Source of the DNA: an uncultured Ruminococcus sp.
Lineage (GTDB): Bacteria > Bacillota > Clostridia > Oscillospirales > Ruminococcaceae
DNA length: 64,000 nucleotides
Reading direction: 5' to 3'
NCBI GenBank assembly: GCA_910579955.1
Contig: CAJTWE010000003.1
Coordinates: forward strand, 88,005-152,004
Positions within the stretch are counted from its first letter, which is position 1. The number at the start of each line of letters is the position of its first letter. Of this stretch, positions 8,414-17,331 are shown piece by piece. The notes under the pieces were generated by a model. The model saw nothing but the letters and a program-made list of their open reading frames with translations. It did not search any database and was not told where the DNA came from. Both the position numbers and the translations under genes were made by a program.

Positions 8414-9154
8414 ATGATGGTTAAAAAGCTTACTGCAATTTTGCTTTGTACTATAGCAGCAGGGAATATGTTTATCGCTTGCAGCAGTAAGGATGAGGGG
8501 AATTCTGAAAAAAACTCAGAGACTACAGCTGCACTGACTACAGAAAGCACGGAGAAGGCAACGTCCACTGATGAGCATTTGGAAATTGAAAAGGCAGTTG
8601 AAGCACAGTCCGGTGATGCATACCTTGCAATAGCAGACGGTCAGTGGTACGTTCAGTATTGGGGTACAGATTCTGATCTTCTTACTTATGATGCAGGAGT
8701 TGTTCCTATAAAAAAGAACGGCAAATATACAGTAAGTGTAAATGGCGCTACCAATGGAATGCTCTATGATATAACAGAAAGTGTAGACGGAGAGTATACT
8801 CCATCAGGTTGTTCATTTATGGCCGTTATTGTAAAAGACGGTAATCAGCTTTATCCGGATATGTCTATTGATGTAACAAGTATACGTGTAAATGGTAAAG
8901 AGATAGAGAGAACTGCACATAATTATACAACATCAGATGATGATATTGAAATGAGAGCAAATATTTATAATGAGTGGACAGATACACTTCCAGAAGATGC
9001 TCATGATGCAGACGGTGCTGTTACAGACAGCGAAAGCTATTCTGCAAGAATCATTGATAAAGATAAAATAGGTTCATGGACTAAAATTGAGGTTGATTTT
9101 ATAGTATCAGGAATCGGCGGCGATTCAGAAGATTCTGAGGACAGTGAGGAATGA
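8414..9154 (+). CDS. Putative lipoprotein of unknown function
   Basis: A 246-residue protein with a type II signal peptide: two Lys, a hydrophobic core and lipobox FIAC with Cys23 as the lipid attachment site. A Ser/Thr/Glu-rich linker follows to about residue 60, then a globular part rich in Asp and Tyr (residues 65-235), then a terminal acidic Asp/Ser/Glu repeat. I do not recognise the fold; the spacing of aromatic and Asp residues would suit an all-beta surface domain. The ATG follows AAAGAAAGGTG. The gene ends 4 bp before the sirtuin start, so the two are likely co-transcribed. Confidence 0.75.
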   Translation: MMVKKLTAILLCTIAAGNMFIACSSKDEGNSEKNSETTAALTTESTEKATSTDEHLEIEKAVEAQSGDAYLAIADGQWYVQYWGTDSDLLTYDAGVVPIKKNGKYTVSVNGATNGMLYDITESVDGEYTPSGCSFMAVIVKDGNQLYPDMSIDVTSIRVNGKEIERTAHNYTTSDDDIEMRANIYNEWTDTLPEDAHDADGAVTDSESYSARIIDKDKIGSWTKIEVDFIVSGIGGDSEDSEDSEE

Positions 9155-9158
9155 TCTC

Positions 9159-9884
9159 ATGTTGAATGATAAAATAAAGCTTTTACAGGAAATGATAGAT
9201 AAGTCAGAGCGTATTGTATTTTTTGGCGGTGCAGGAGTTTCGACAGAAAGCGGTATACCTGATTTTCGCAGTCAGGATGGACTTTACAACCAGAAGTATC
9301 CGTATCCTCCTGAGACGATATTAAGTCATACGTTCTATGAGAAAAATCCGGAATTGTTTTTTAAGTTTTATCGTGATAAGATGATTTGTCTAAATGCAAA
9401 GCCGAATGCTGCTCATAAAAAACTTGCCGAGCTTGAAGAATGCGGCAAGCTTTTAGCAGTAGTCACTCAGAATATAGACGGGCTTCATACAGCAGCAGGA
9501 AGTAAATGTGTTCTTGAACTTCACGGAAGTGTACACAGAAATTATTGTCAGAAATGCGGTAAGCTTTATGACGCTGAATTTATGCTTAATTCAACAGATA
9601 TACCTGTTTGCAGCTGTGGCGGACGTATAAAACCGGATGTAGTGCTTTATGAGGAATCGCTCAGCAGCAGCACGATAGAGCGTACAGTAAACGCTATTTC
9701 TATGGCTGATATGCTTATCATAGGCGGTACGTCTTTGGTTGTATATCCGGCAGCAAGTTTTGTCAGATATTTTCGTGGTGACAAGCTTGTTATTCTAAAC
9801 CGTGATGCCACATCGATGGACGAATCGTCAAGCCTTTGTATAAGAGAACCTATCGGACAGGTTCTTTCACAGATAAAAGTATGA
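9159..9884 (+). CDS. NAD-dependent protein deacylase, Sir2 family
   Basis: This enzyme removes acetyl or other acyl groups from lysine using NAD, producing O-acyl-ADP-ribose and nicotinamide. The 241 residues carry all sirtuin motifs: GAGVSTESGIPDFRS (from about residue 25), TQNIDGLH, the catalytic His in LELHG, a zinc site CQKC with CSC, and GTSLVVYPA. The start ATG 9159 is nine bases after GAGGA. The GTG at 9144 lies inside the preceding gene and would put the ribosome site inside the protein. It follows the lipoprotein gene by 4 bp and precedes the FliB-like gene by 10 bp, giving a three-gene operon. Confidence 0.95.
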   Translation: MLNDKIKLLQEMIDKSERIVFFGGAGVSTESGIPDFRSQDGLYNQKYPYPPETILSHTFYEKNPELFFKFYRDKMICLNAKPNAAHKKLAELEECGKLLAVVTQNIDGLHTAAGSKCVLELHGSVHRNYCQKCGKLYDAEFMLNSTDIPVCSCGGRIKPDVVLYEESLSSSTIERTVNAISMADMLIIGGTSLVVYPAASFVRYFRGDKLVILNRDATSMDESSSLCIREPIGQVLSQIKV

Positions 9885-9894
9885 GGTGATACGG

Positions 9895-10896
9895 GTGAAG
9901 CAAGTTAATATTTATCCTGATTATTATAATGAATTTCATTGTATAGCTGATAAATGCCCTGACAACTGCTGTGAGGAATGGGAAATTGTTGTAGATGATG
10001 AAAGTGCTGCTATATATGAAAGCATTGCAGGGAATATAGGCGAAAAGCTGCGTTCTTCTATGACGATTGATGCTGACGGAGACAGAATATTTCGTCTGGA
10101 AAAAAATTGCTGTCCATTTCTTGAAGAAACTGGACTTTGTGAAATACATAGAATTCTCGGTGAGGGATGCCTTTGTAAAACCTGTAGGGAATATCCAAGG
10201 GCAGTGCAGGATTCCGGTGATTTTGCAGAACATGACCTTTCTCTTTCATGTCCTGAGGCTGCAAGAATAATCCTTTCAAAAACTTGTCGTCCGGAATATA
10301 TAAAATCAGAATGCGAAATAGATGATGAGGAAATATGTTATGACATAGAATTTATGAAATTTATGAAGTCGTCACGCAGGGAAATGATTGATATTATATG
10401 GGACAAATCTATTTCTGTTGATGAAGCTGTTGATAAGTGCGAAGAGCATGCAAATAAGGTTCAGCGTTGTATTGATATGGACGCATATTCTGAAACGTTT
10501 GCATTTAATACATCCTGCCAGAGCTTTACAGAAATGATAGATGATTATTTATCAGGGGATATTCTGACCCATGAATTTAGAGAAAGTCTCATGGACGCAC
10601 GTCTTTTAGGTGATAAGCCTATGAATGCACCTGAATTTGCAGAAGCTGTAAAGAAGCTTGATGTTTATGATATTTCATACAGGCAGCTTTGTACTTATTA
10701 TATTAACAGGTATTGGCTTAGAGCTGCATTTGATTATGATGCAGAAGAAAAGATAATTATAATGGCAAAGGCTTATTTAATGGTGAAACGTCTCTGCCTT
10801 GCATATGTACAAAAAAATAAAGAGCTGCCTTTTTCCGCAGTTTTACGGATAGTGCAGCTCTATTCAAAAGAAACCGAACATAATACAGATATATAA
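9895..10896 (+). CDS. FliB-like (flagellin lysine-N-methylase family) CxxCxxCC protein
   Basis: About 333 residues with an N-terminal Cys motif (CIADKCPDNCCEEW) and further Cys clusters (CCPFLEETGLCEI, CLCKTCREYPR). This layout marks the FliB/YkgJ-type family, whose founder methylates flagellin lysines. No flagellar gene is present in this window, and many non-motile Clostridia carry such genes, so the substrate is unknown. GTG at 9895 is taken as start because GAGG (9883-9886) sits eight bases upstream; the GTG at 9886 overlaps that site. It lies directly behind the sirtuin, so both gene products may act on lysines of the same protein (inference). Confidence 0.75.
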   Translation: MKQVNIYPDYYNEFHCIADKCPDNCCEEWEIVVDDESAAIYESIAGNIGEKLRSSMTIDADGDRIFRLEKNCCPFLEETGLCEIHRILGEGCLCKTCREYPRAVQDSGDFAEHDLSLSCPEAARIILSKTCRPEYIKSECEIDDEEICYDIEFMKFMKSSRREMIDIIWDKSISVDEAVDKCEEHANKVQRCIDMDAYSETFAFNTSCQSFTEMIDDYLSGDILTHEFRESLMDARLLGDKPMNAPEFAEAVKKLDVYDISYRQLCTYYINRYWLRAAFDYDAEEKIIIMAKAYLMVKRLCLAYVQKNKELPFSAVLRIVQLYSKETEHNTDI

Positions 10897-10897
10897 A

Positions 10898-12064
10898 TCA
10901 TTTTATCATTTGTCTGTCAAATGTTATAAATGGTTTATAACATGGATCGAGATCGTGCAGCTCCTTAGCTATAATGCTTTGGAGCTGTTCATTTTTATAT
11001 GCACAATCAAAAGGTACTACCAGATCAAAGCTTACCTCTGTATAATCGCTTTTCTCAGCAAATCTAAAGTCATGAAGTGTAAGCCTTTTATCAAGACCGG
11101 ATATAAGTTTTTTTGTAAACTCTTTGCAGTTTTTTATAGTTGTACTTCCTGTATCTACAGGATCCATGTGTATAGTCATATTTATTCCAGTCTCTTCAAG
11201 GATACGCTTTTCTATATGGTCAACAAGGTCATGAACTGCATAAAAGCTTTCACTTCCGTTTACTTCAACATGACAGCTTCCAAAACTGTTTCCCGGACCA
11301 TAATTGTGTATCATAAGATCATGGACATCTATTATCTTTTTGTGGGCAAGTATAAGTTGGTTGATAGATTCAGCAGTTTTTGAATCGCCTGGTTTGCCCA
11401 AAAGATCATCAAGCGTATCACGAATAATATCAAAGCCTGCTTTTAAAATGAAAAGTGAAACAGCAGCACCTGCAATGCCATCTATAGGCAGCGGTGTGTA
11501 ATATGAAATTGGCAGCGCTACCAGAGTCGCAGATGTTGCAATAATATCGCTTTTACTGTCTTTTGCAGCAGCCAATATAACTGATGAATCAATAGCCTTT
11601 CCAAGGTGTGTGTTGAAAACTGCCATCCAGATTTTTACTGATATGGAGAATATCAGTATAATAAATACAGGTATAGAAATGGTTAAAGGCTTTGGCGAGA
11701 TTATCTTTGATATAGAGTCGGACATGAGCTCAATACCCATAAGCATAATTAAAACAGCAATTATCATAGCCGCTAAATATTCTATTCTGCCGTGACCAAA
11801 AGGATGGTTTTTATCAGCTGGTTTAGAAGCAAGAAGACCGCCTAAAAGTGCTACTATACAGCTCGCACAATCTGAAAGATTGTTGAAAGCATCAGATATA
11901 ATGGAAACCGATCCTGAGATTGTTCCTGCAATATACTTTGTTATAAAAAGTATGATATTACAGATCATACCTGTAATGCTTGAAAGTGTGCTGTATGATG
12001 CACGTGTTTTGGAAACGGACGCATTTTGGGGTATGAACTTCTTTACTAAAAATCTGGTAAGCAT
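10898..12064 (-). CDS. Cation diffusion facilitator metal transporter
   Basis: A CDF-family antiporter that exports divalent metal (Zn, Fe, Mn or Co) in exchange for protons. The 388-residue protein has about six membrane helices in residues 30-215. Metal-site motifs are visible: DAFNNLSDCAS in helix 2 and, after HPFGHGRIEY, the D-rich helix 5 region (AAAKDSKSDIIATS). A cytosolic regulatory domain follows (VHDLMIHNYGPGNSFGSCHVEV). An extended C-terminus of about 90 residues resembles the longer CDF-like proteins of Clostridia. The ATG is preceded by GAGG. It is convergent with the FliB-like gene (one base apart) and lies 22 bp downstream of the esterase gene. Confidence 0.9.
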   Translation of the reverse strand: MLTRFLVKKFIPQNASVSKTRASYSTLSSITGMICNIILFITKYIAGTISGSVSIISDAFNNLSDCASCIVALLGGLLASKPADKNHPFGHGRIEYLAAMIIAVLIMLMGIELMSDSISKIISPKPLTISIPVFIILIFSISVKIWMAVFNTHLGKAIDSSVILAAAKDSKSDIIATSATLVALPISYYTPLPIDGIAGAAVSLFILKAGFDIIRDTLDDLLGKPGDSKTAESINQLILAHKKIIDVHDLMIHNYGPGNSFGSCHVEVNGSESFYAVHDLVDHIEKRILEETGINMTIHMDPVDTGSTTIKNCKEFTKKLISGLDKRLTLHDFRFAEKSDYTEVSFDLVVPFDCAYKNEQLQSIIAKELHDLDPCYKPFITFDRQMIK

Positions 12065-12086
12065 TAAAAACCTCGCTTATTTCTCG

Positions 12087-13808
12087 TTAGTTTATTTTAA
12101 CAAGTTTCAGATTGCGTATAGTTACATTCTGATAGCTCATGCCACCTATTCTGAATAGTATTTTTGCATTAGTATCCTTTTCTGGAACTGTAAATGTTTC
12201 ATCGAAGTGCACGTCGCTTCCTGATACAGCCAAAGATGATGAGAAGTAATCGCTTTTACCTGTTACAAGTACCGGAACTTCTGCATCTGGTGTGGCAGTG
12301 CAGTCAAATACAAGATTATATTTACCGCCTGCTTTAAGTTCAATGCCGGATATGGTAGCTTCAATATCTGTAGGCTTGCTGCCGCCTTCTGTTGTGTTTA
12401 TCCACAAAGATTTATCGTATCCAACGTAAAATGCTGCATATGCTCCGGAGTCCTTATCGCAAACTACATCATAATTTGCATCAGCAGCAGCGTCAAGACC
12501 TGTACCTGAACTTTCTATTCCCAGAGCTTTGCATATCTTATCAGCTGCAATGTAGCCATTGTTTATTTGTGTAGTTTCAGACGGATGCCAGTCAGAGCCT
12601 ACGCCATCAGCAGTAATATTATGAACAGCTGATTCAAAATAGGTGATGTTTGTGTCACCTGTTTCGGCTTTGAAGTTTTCTACAGCTGTTTCAATAAGAG
12701 GATATATCTCATCTCCGCCGCCCATGACACCCATTGTGCATATAATTGCAGCCTTTGGATTCTTTTCACGGATCGTTTTAAGAAATGCGATGTAAGCTTC
12801 TACAAATTCCTCTGAACGTGTATCGTAGTCGTTTGTAACATAGTTTATGTCATTAGTACCCAGATTTATGAAGACAGCGTCTGTCTCATATTTGTTGAAA
12901 TCCCATTCGGAATCATAATCGGAAACTTTGCTCGAAAGTGAATAGAAGTCCGGAACAAGCTGGTCGCTGTTTTTGTCGCCGGATGAATATCCCGAAACGA
13001 TGCCGTGACCGCTGTATGAAACAACGCTATAATCGGCATTTAACTGACGTGCTGCAAGATAAGCATAGGACTTTGAAAAGTTTTCTGTTGTTGTTTTAAA
13101 TGATTCTGAGCTTGACTTTCCTTCAACACCATATGCACAGGTTATGGAATCTCCAATAAATTCAATAAGCAGATCTTTCTTAGGAGATGGCTTTACAGGA
13201 GTTGACGCTCCTGAGCTTACGTTTATATTTTTAACGCCAACAGGGCCGTTTGCGGCTTCTGATAAAAGCATTACTTTTACAGATGCAGTCTGACTTTCAT
13301 CACCTTCGAATATGGTTACAGTCTCTTCTTTTGAATCTATTGTTTTATCCAGTATAAGCTCTTCATTTACAAATACAGCATATCTCGGACGATAATCTTT
13401 ATCGTACTCTGAATGTCTGTCTCCTGAAATTGTGACAGAAGCCTTTGTACCTGTTACTGTAAACTCTGTGGCACTGCCGCTTTGAAGCAGCCATTCTGTA
13501 TCGTCTTTGAGGATGTGTCTGCCTGTAAATTTAACGTATTTGTCGGTTATAGGAATTGTCATATCTTTTATATCTTGGCTTTCTTTATGAAGTTGATTTT
13601 TCATTATACATAAATCAAAAACGTTCACGCTTCCATCGTTGTTTAAATCCTGTTCAGGAATTATTTCTTCCAGATCTACAAGAGCATTCTGCAAGCTTAT
13701 CATATTTTCAGGTGATAAGTCAAGTTCAGCATTTGCTTCTATAGCTGCTGTGCATGTAAAAATTGATGCAGCTAAAACAGCCGCAATATATTTTTTTGTA
13801 TTTTTCAT
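12087..13808 (-). CDS. Secreted CE2-type carbohydrate esterase with N-terminal half-dockerin
   Basis: A 573-residue secreted enzyme that probably removes acetyl groups from xylan or mannan. A signal peptide (residues 1-27, ending EANA) is followed by a single dockerin-like calcium loop with helix, DLNNDGSVNVFDLCIMKNQL (about residues 53-72). Then comes a beta-sandwich domain (about 85-200, GRHILKDDTEWLLQSGS) and the SGNH catalytic domain: GDSITCAYG (Ser), GTND block, and DWHPSETTQ (catalytic His). A C-terminal carbohydrate-binding-like sandwich ends the protein (about 440-573). Only one of the two dockerin repeats is clear. The neighbouring gene encodes a paralogue of the catalytic half. Enzyme family is firm; substrate is inferred. 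Confidence 0.88.
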   Translation of the reverse strand: MKNTKKYIAAVLAASIFTCTAAIEANAELDLSPENMISLQNALVDLEEIIPEQDLNNDGSVNVFDLCIMKNQLHKESQDIKDMTIPITDKYVKFTGRHILKDDTEWLLQSGSATEFTVTGTKASVTISGDRHSEYDKDYRPRYAVFVNEELILDKTIDSKEETVTIFEGDESQTASVKVMLLSEAANGPVGVKNINVSSGASTPVKPSPKKDLLIEFIGDSITCAYGVEGKSSSESFKTTTENFSKSYAYLAARQLNADYSVVSYSGHGIVSGYSSGDKNSDQLVPDFYSLSSKVSDYDSEWDFNKYETDAVFINLGTNDINYVTNDYDTRSEEFVEAYIAFLKTIREKNPKAAIICTMGVMGGGDEIYPLIETAVENFKAETGDTNITYFESAVHNITADGVGSDWHPSETTQINNGYIAADKICKALGIESSGTGLDAAADANYDVVCDKDSGAYAAFYVGYDKSLWINTTEGGSKPTDIEATISGIELKAGGKYNLVFDCTATPDAEVPVLVTGKSDYFSSSLAVSGSDVHFDETFTVPEKDTNAKILFRIGGMSYQNVTIRNLKLVKIN

Positions 13809-13837
13809 ATTACTTACCCGTTCACTTTTATGGCAGA

Positions 13838-15082
13838 TTATTCAGAAATAGCTTTTCTTATTTCCTCTGCAATAATGTGTCCGTATTCCTTTTGTGTCTT
13901 TTCTGATGGATGCCAGAGCGCACCTGCTCCATTTTTTTCTATATCCATTTCCTTGGATAAAAAGCAGGTAGTTCTGTCGTCATTGAATTCCTTAACTGCT
14001 TTTTGTATTAGAGGATATATGGTTTCTCCACCACCCATAAGTCCTACTGTACAGATAATGGCAGCCTCTGGATTTGCTTTGCGTACATCTTCGAGGAATG
14101 ATACATACCCTTTAACAAACTCATTGCAAGTAGAGGGATCATCACTATAAACATATCCGGTATCGTTTGTGCCTAGATTTATAACTACTGCATCAATTTT
14201 GCGTTCTGATGCATCCCATTTTTCGTCATAACCTTTATAGGTGCTTGTAATGTTGTAATACTGAGGTATAGTTTCTTCAGTATTTTTTCCACCAGAACTA
14301 TATCCTGAGATGACACCGTATCCACTGTATGCAACAACACTGTAATCAGCCTCTAGTTCTTCTGCCGCTATGTACGCATATGATTTGGAGAAGTTTTCAG
14401 TTGCGGTGCTGAAAGAGTCATCGCCATCATCGCTGTCAACTCCGTATCCGCAGGTTATAGAATCACCTATAAACTCAATTGCAAGGTCGTTATCAGGTAG
14501 TGGCTTTATAAGTTCAGGGTCTCCGCCGATTATATTAATATCTTTTATGCCGACAGGACCATAAGCCGCTTCTGAAAGAAGCATTACTTTTACATTTGCA
14601 GTACGTGGAGATTCTTCCTCAAAAAGTATTAGATTTTCCTCTGGAGCAGTTATAATTTTATCACGAACAAGCTTTTCGTCAAGAAAAACAGCATATCTTG
14701 GCCGTCTGCTGCTATAATCGTTTATAGAAGAAGTGTTTGTGAGCACAATTGAAACATTTGTTCCTGTTACGGTAAATTCCGCAGCACTACCGCTTTGAAC
14801 AAGCCATTGGATGTCGTTCTTGTATAGATGTCTGCCTTGAAATTTGAGATTGCCTTTTAAAACAGGTAGATCTGATTCTATTGCAGGTTTAGATTCTGTT
14901 GTTTGTTCAGTTGTTGTGATAATAGATTCTTGACCGGCGCTTCTTTCAGCGACAACAGTATGTTCCGATGTTGTATCTGCTATTTCGGAAGGGGCGTTGT
15001 CGATATTAGAGCAGCCGAATAAGCATGAAAATACTGATGCAGTGATTATTGCAGCTGTAATATTTATTTTTTTAGATGCCAT
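13838..15082 (-). CDS. CE2-type esterase, lipoprotein form
   Basis: A 414-residue paralogue of the previous gene with the same two-domain core: a beta-sandwich (GRHLYKNDIQWLVQSGS) and an SGNH esterase domain with GDSITCGYG, GTND and LWHPSEKTQ. Instead of a dockerin it has a lipobox (CLFGC, Cys24) and a Ser/Thr/Glu-rich linker, so it should be anchored on the outer face of the membrane. It lacks the C-terminal binding module. The two genes are 29 bp apart on the same strand and probably arose by tandem duplication. AAAGGA precedes the ATG. Confidence 0.88.
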   Translation of the reverse strand: MASKKINITAAIITASVFSCLFGCSNIDNAPSEIADTTSEHTVVAERSAGQESIITTTEQTTESKPAIESDLPVLKGNLKFQGRHLYKNDIQWLVQSGSAAEFTVTGTNVSIVLTNTSSINDYSSRRPRYAVFLDEKLVRDKIITAPEENLILFEEESPRTANVKVMLLSEAAYGPVGIKDINIIGGDPELIKPLPDNDLAIEFIGDSITCGYGVDSDDGDDSFSTATENFSKSYAYIAAEELEADYSVVAYSGYGVISGYSSGGKNTEETIPQYYNITSTYKGYDEKWDASERKIDAVVINLGTNDTGYVYSDDPSTCNEFVKGYVSFLEDVRKANPEAAIICTVGLMGGGETIYPLIQKAVKEFNDDRTTCFLSKEMDIEKNGAGALWHPSEKTQKEYGHIIAEEIRKAISE

Positions 15083-15256
15083 TTTGCCGTATCCTTTCGT
15101 GCAGGAAGTAGTTGTTGTGATAAAAAATTCTTATTATATCTTAATTTTAATTATACTATACAACAACGTCCCGTGTCAATGGATTTTTCAAGAATTGGCA
15201 CGAAATTTAGATTTATTTATATAAAGTTAACTCCAAGCGAAGCCTTTGCAAAAGCC

Positions 15257-15285
15257 TTGACATCATCAAATTCCTAAGTTATAAT
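15257..15285 (+). promoter_or_regulatory. Promoter of the PAP2-like gene
   Basis: TTGACA (15257-15262), 17-base spacer, TATAAT (15280-15285): a consensus promoter. The 250-bp gap 15083-15332 otherwise holds no gene. Confidence 0.75.
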
Positions 15286-15332
15286 ATTCTTTGAGTTAAT
15301 GGGTTAAATATTTACATAAGGATGAAAAAATA

Positions 15333-15983
15333 ATGGCTAAAATCAAAAAAATGTTTACGAGAATATTACCTACATATTCTTACATCCCTCTTGTGGTGAT
15401 GATCGTGTTTAATAGTATCGCCTATTTTGGTACGAGATTATTTACCTCAGATATGGCACATCATACTATGTATACAAAGCTTGACAGCATCATACCATTA
15501 TGTCCTGCGTTTATTTCTGTGTATATACTTGCATATGTACAGTGGATTCTGGGATATGGCCTTATTGCCAGAGAAAACAGATATGTTTTCAAATGGATAG
15601 TTGTAGGTGAACTGATAGCCAAAGCAATGGCATGCGTATGCTTTGTGGTATTTCCAACAACTATTGAACGTCCTGAAATCGTTTCTACGGATTTGTGGAG
15701 TACTCTTACAGATATTGTTTACAGAAACGATGCACCTGATAATCTCTTCCCATCAGTTCATTGTCTGGAAAGCTGGGTTTGCTTTCGTGGTGCAATATAT
15801 CTTACAAAGCCCGGTAAATGGTATAAGTATGTATGTTTGATATTTACACTTATGGTGTTTGCCTCTACTGTCCTTGTAAAGCAGCATGTAGTGCTTGATA
15901 TAGTCGGTGCTGTATGCTTTGTTGAGATAGGTCTTTTCATCTCAAGGAAGATATGTAAACTTAATGGACATGCCTACATATGA
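15333..15983 (+). CDS. PAP2-superfamily membrane phosphatase/phosphotransferase-like protein
   Basis: A 216-residue membrane protein with about six helices. The PAP2 catalytic motifs are present in the second half: PSVHCLESW (motif 2, about residue 139) and STVLVKQHVVLDIVGAV (motif 3, with SxxxxxHxxxD). The usual KxxxxxxRP motif 1 is not evident. That resembles the inositol-phosphorylceramide synthase-like/PAP2_3 branch, which acts on lipid phosphates on the outer membrane face. The substrate is unknown. The gene stands alone with its own promoter and terminator. Confidence 0.8.
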   Translation: MAKIKKMFTRILPTYSYIPLVVMIVFNSIAYFGTRLFTSDMAHHTMYTKLDSIIPLCPAFISVYILAYVQWILGYGLIARENRYVFKWIVVGELIAKAMACVCFVVFPTTIERPEIVSTDLWSTLTDIVYRNDAPDNLFPSVHCLESWVCFRGAIYLTKPGKWYKYVCLIFTLMVFASTVLVKQHVVLDIVGAVCFVEIGLFISRKICKLNGHAYI

Positions 15984-15998
15984 TTATTTCCCAAAAAG

Positions 15999-16045
15999 CA
16001 AAACCTGCCCTTTATGATTTAAGAGGGGCAGGTTTTGGTTTTATT
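15999..16045 (+). terminator. Intrinsic terminator between convergent genes
   Basis: CAAAACCTGCCC (15999-16010) pairs perfectly with GGGCAGGTTTTG (16026-16037), followed by TTTTATTTTT. The A-rich left flank lets it also serve the GH5 gene arriving from the other strand. Confidence 0.85.
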
Positions 16046-16062
16046 TTTGCTTTATTGTTTTA

Positions 16063-17097
16063 TTATAATTTAGAAGCAAGCTTTCTTCTGATATCTTCGT
16101 TTGGGATATTTACGATTCCATAGTCTTTTTCTTTGTAATTCCAGTATGCTCTGCCGATATTGTATTTATCGAAAACAGTGCTTATATCAGATACCCAGTT
16201 TATTTTTGATTCGTCATCAGCAAGATCAATAACGCCGTATTCGCCGCAGTACAGAGGAAGATTTCTTTCCTTTGCTGTTTCAAGGGCAGGAGCAAAAAGC
16301 ATCTCGAAATAATCTGGTGACATTTCAGGAAGATCATCCTTGTAAATAGCGCTTACCAATGACTGGGACAGCATATCGCTGCATTTTCTATAATTCTCCA
16401 GGCTATCAGGATATTTTATCCTGAAATCAGACGGCATATTGTCTACCCAGTATGCACCCTGATGTGTGAAGATAAGAGGTTCGTAGCTGTGGAAAGTATA
16501 AACGACCTTTTTGTCGTCAGTTTTAGCAAGCTCAGGTACGCTCAGCACATTGTTATACATTGTACCACCAAAGATTACCCATGAATCGGGGCTGATTGCG
16601 TGTATTTTTTCAATTGCAGTAATTGCAATTTTATTCCACGCCTCTGCAACCTCCGGTTCAACTATTTCATTGAGCAGTTCAAATGCGACATGGTCATTTT
16701 CAGATTTATATCTGGTTGCGATAGTCTGCCAGAGTTTGTAGAATCTTTCCTGAAGAGATTCGTCATGGAAGAAGATCGTCTTATCTGTCTTATCAAGAGG
16801 ATCAAATGAGTAGCCGAATGCTTTGTGCAGATCGATAATCATATTAAGCTTATGTTTTCTGCACCATTCTACACAGTTGTCGATATAACGGTATCCGTCT
16901 TCTTTAGGATCACCGTTTTCTTCCTCGATAACCATATAATCAACAGGCACTCTCACATGGTCAAGACCCAGAGATGCAATATAAGCAATATCTTCTTCTG
17001 TTATAAAGTTGTTGTAATGTTCAGCAGATGTATCAGATGTCTGTGAAAGCCATCCGCCAAGATTTACTCCGTGTATATATCCGTCAAATGTGCGCAT
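16063..17097 (-). CDS. Cytosolic GH5 glycoside hydrolase (glucanase-like)
   Basis: A 344-residue family 5 glycosidase with no signal peptide, so it should act on imported oligosaccharides inside the cell. It has the GH5 pattern: GVNLGGWL near the start, DHVRVPVDY, IIDLHKAFG, the acid/base Glu in ELLNE (about residue 155), YTFHSYEP, and the nucleophile Glu in YCGEYG (about residue 291). Such enzymes cut beta-1,4- or beta-1,3-glucan chains; the exact linkage cannot be read from the sequence. The ATG follows AAAGGAAG. It is transcribed alone towards the shared terminator. Confidence 0.88.
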   Translation of the reverse strand: MRTFDGYIHGVNLGGWLSQTSDTSAEHYNNFITEEDIAYIASLGLDHVRVPVDYMVIEEENGDPKEDGYRYIDNCVEWCRKHKLNMIIDLHKAFGYSFDPLDKTDKTIFFHDESLQERFYKLWQTIATRYKSENDHVAFELLNEIVEPEVAEAWNKIAITAIEKIHAISPDSWVIFGGTMYNNVLSVPELAKTDDKKVVYTFHSYEPLIFTHQGAYWVDNMPSDFRIKYPDSLENYRKCSDMLSQSLVSAIYKDDLPEMSPDYFEMLFAPALETAKERNLPLYCGEYGVIDLADDESKINWVSDISTVFDKYNIGRAYWNYKEKDYGIVNIPNEDIRRKLASKL

Positions 17098-17259
17098 AAA
17101 TATACTTCCTTTCGGTGAATTTTTATATATTATATCATACTGTTTGGCTTTTGGTATATCAGTTTTATTGTTTTTTTGTTAAAAATGAGAACTTTGTTTT
17201 TACTAATTTATAGTGCTGATATTATATGCATATTTCCGTACTTTACTATGCAAAGATAC

Positions 17260-17288
17260 TTGCAATTTAAAATGGAATGTGATATAAT
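17260..17288 (+). promoter_or_regulatory. Promoter of the vor operon
   Basis: TTGCAA (17260-17265), 17-base spacer, TATAAT (17283-17288), 43 bases before the first start codon of the five-gene run. Confidence 0.65.
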
Positions 17289-17331
17289 AATAAAGCATAA
17301 TGAAAGGCAGTCAGAAAGAGGACGGTAAGAA

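Noticed and set aside
9895..10896. Evidence for motility from the FliB-like gene
   Set aside because: No flagellar gene is present, and this family is common in non-motile Clostridia.
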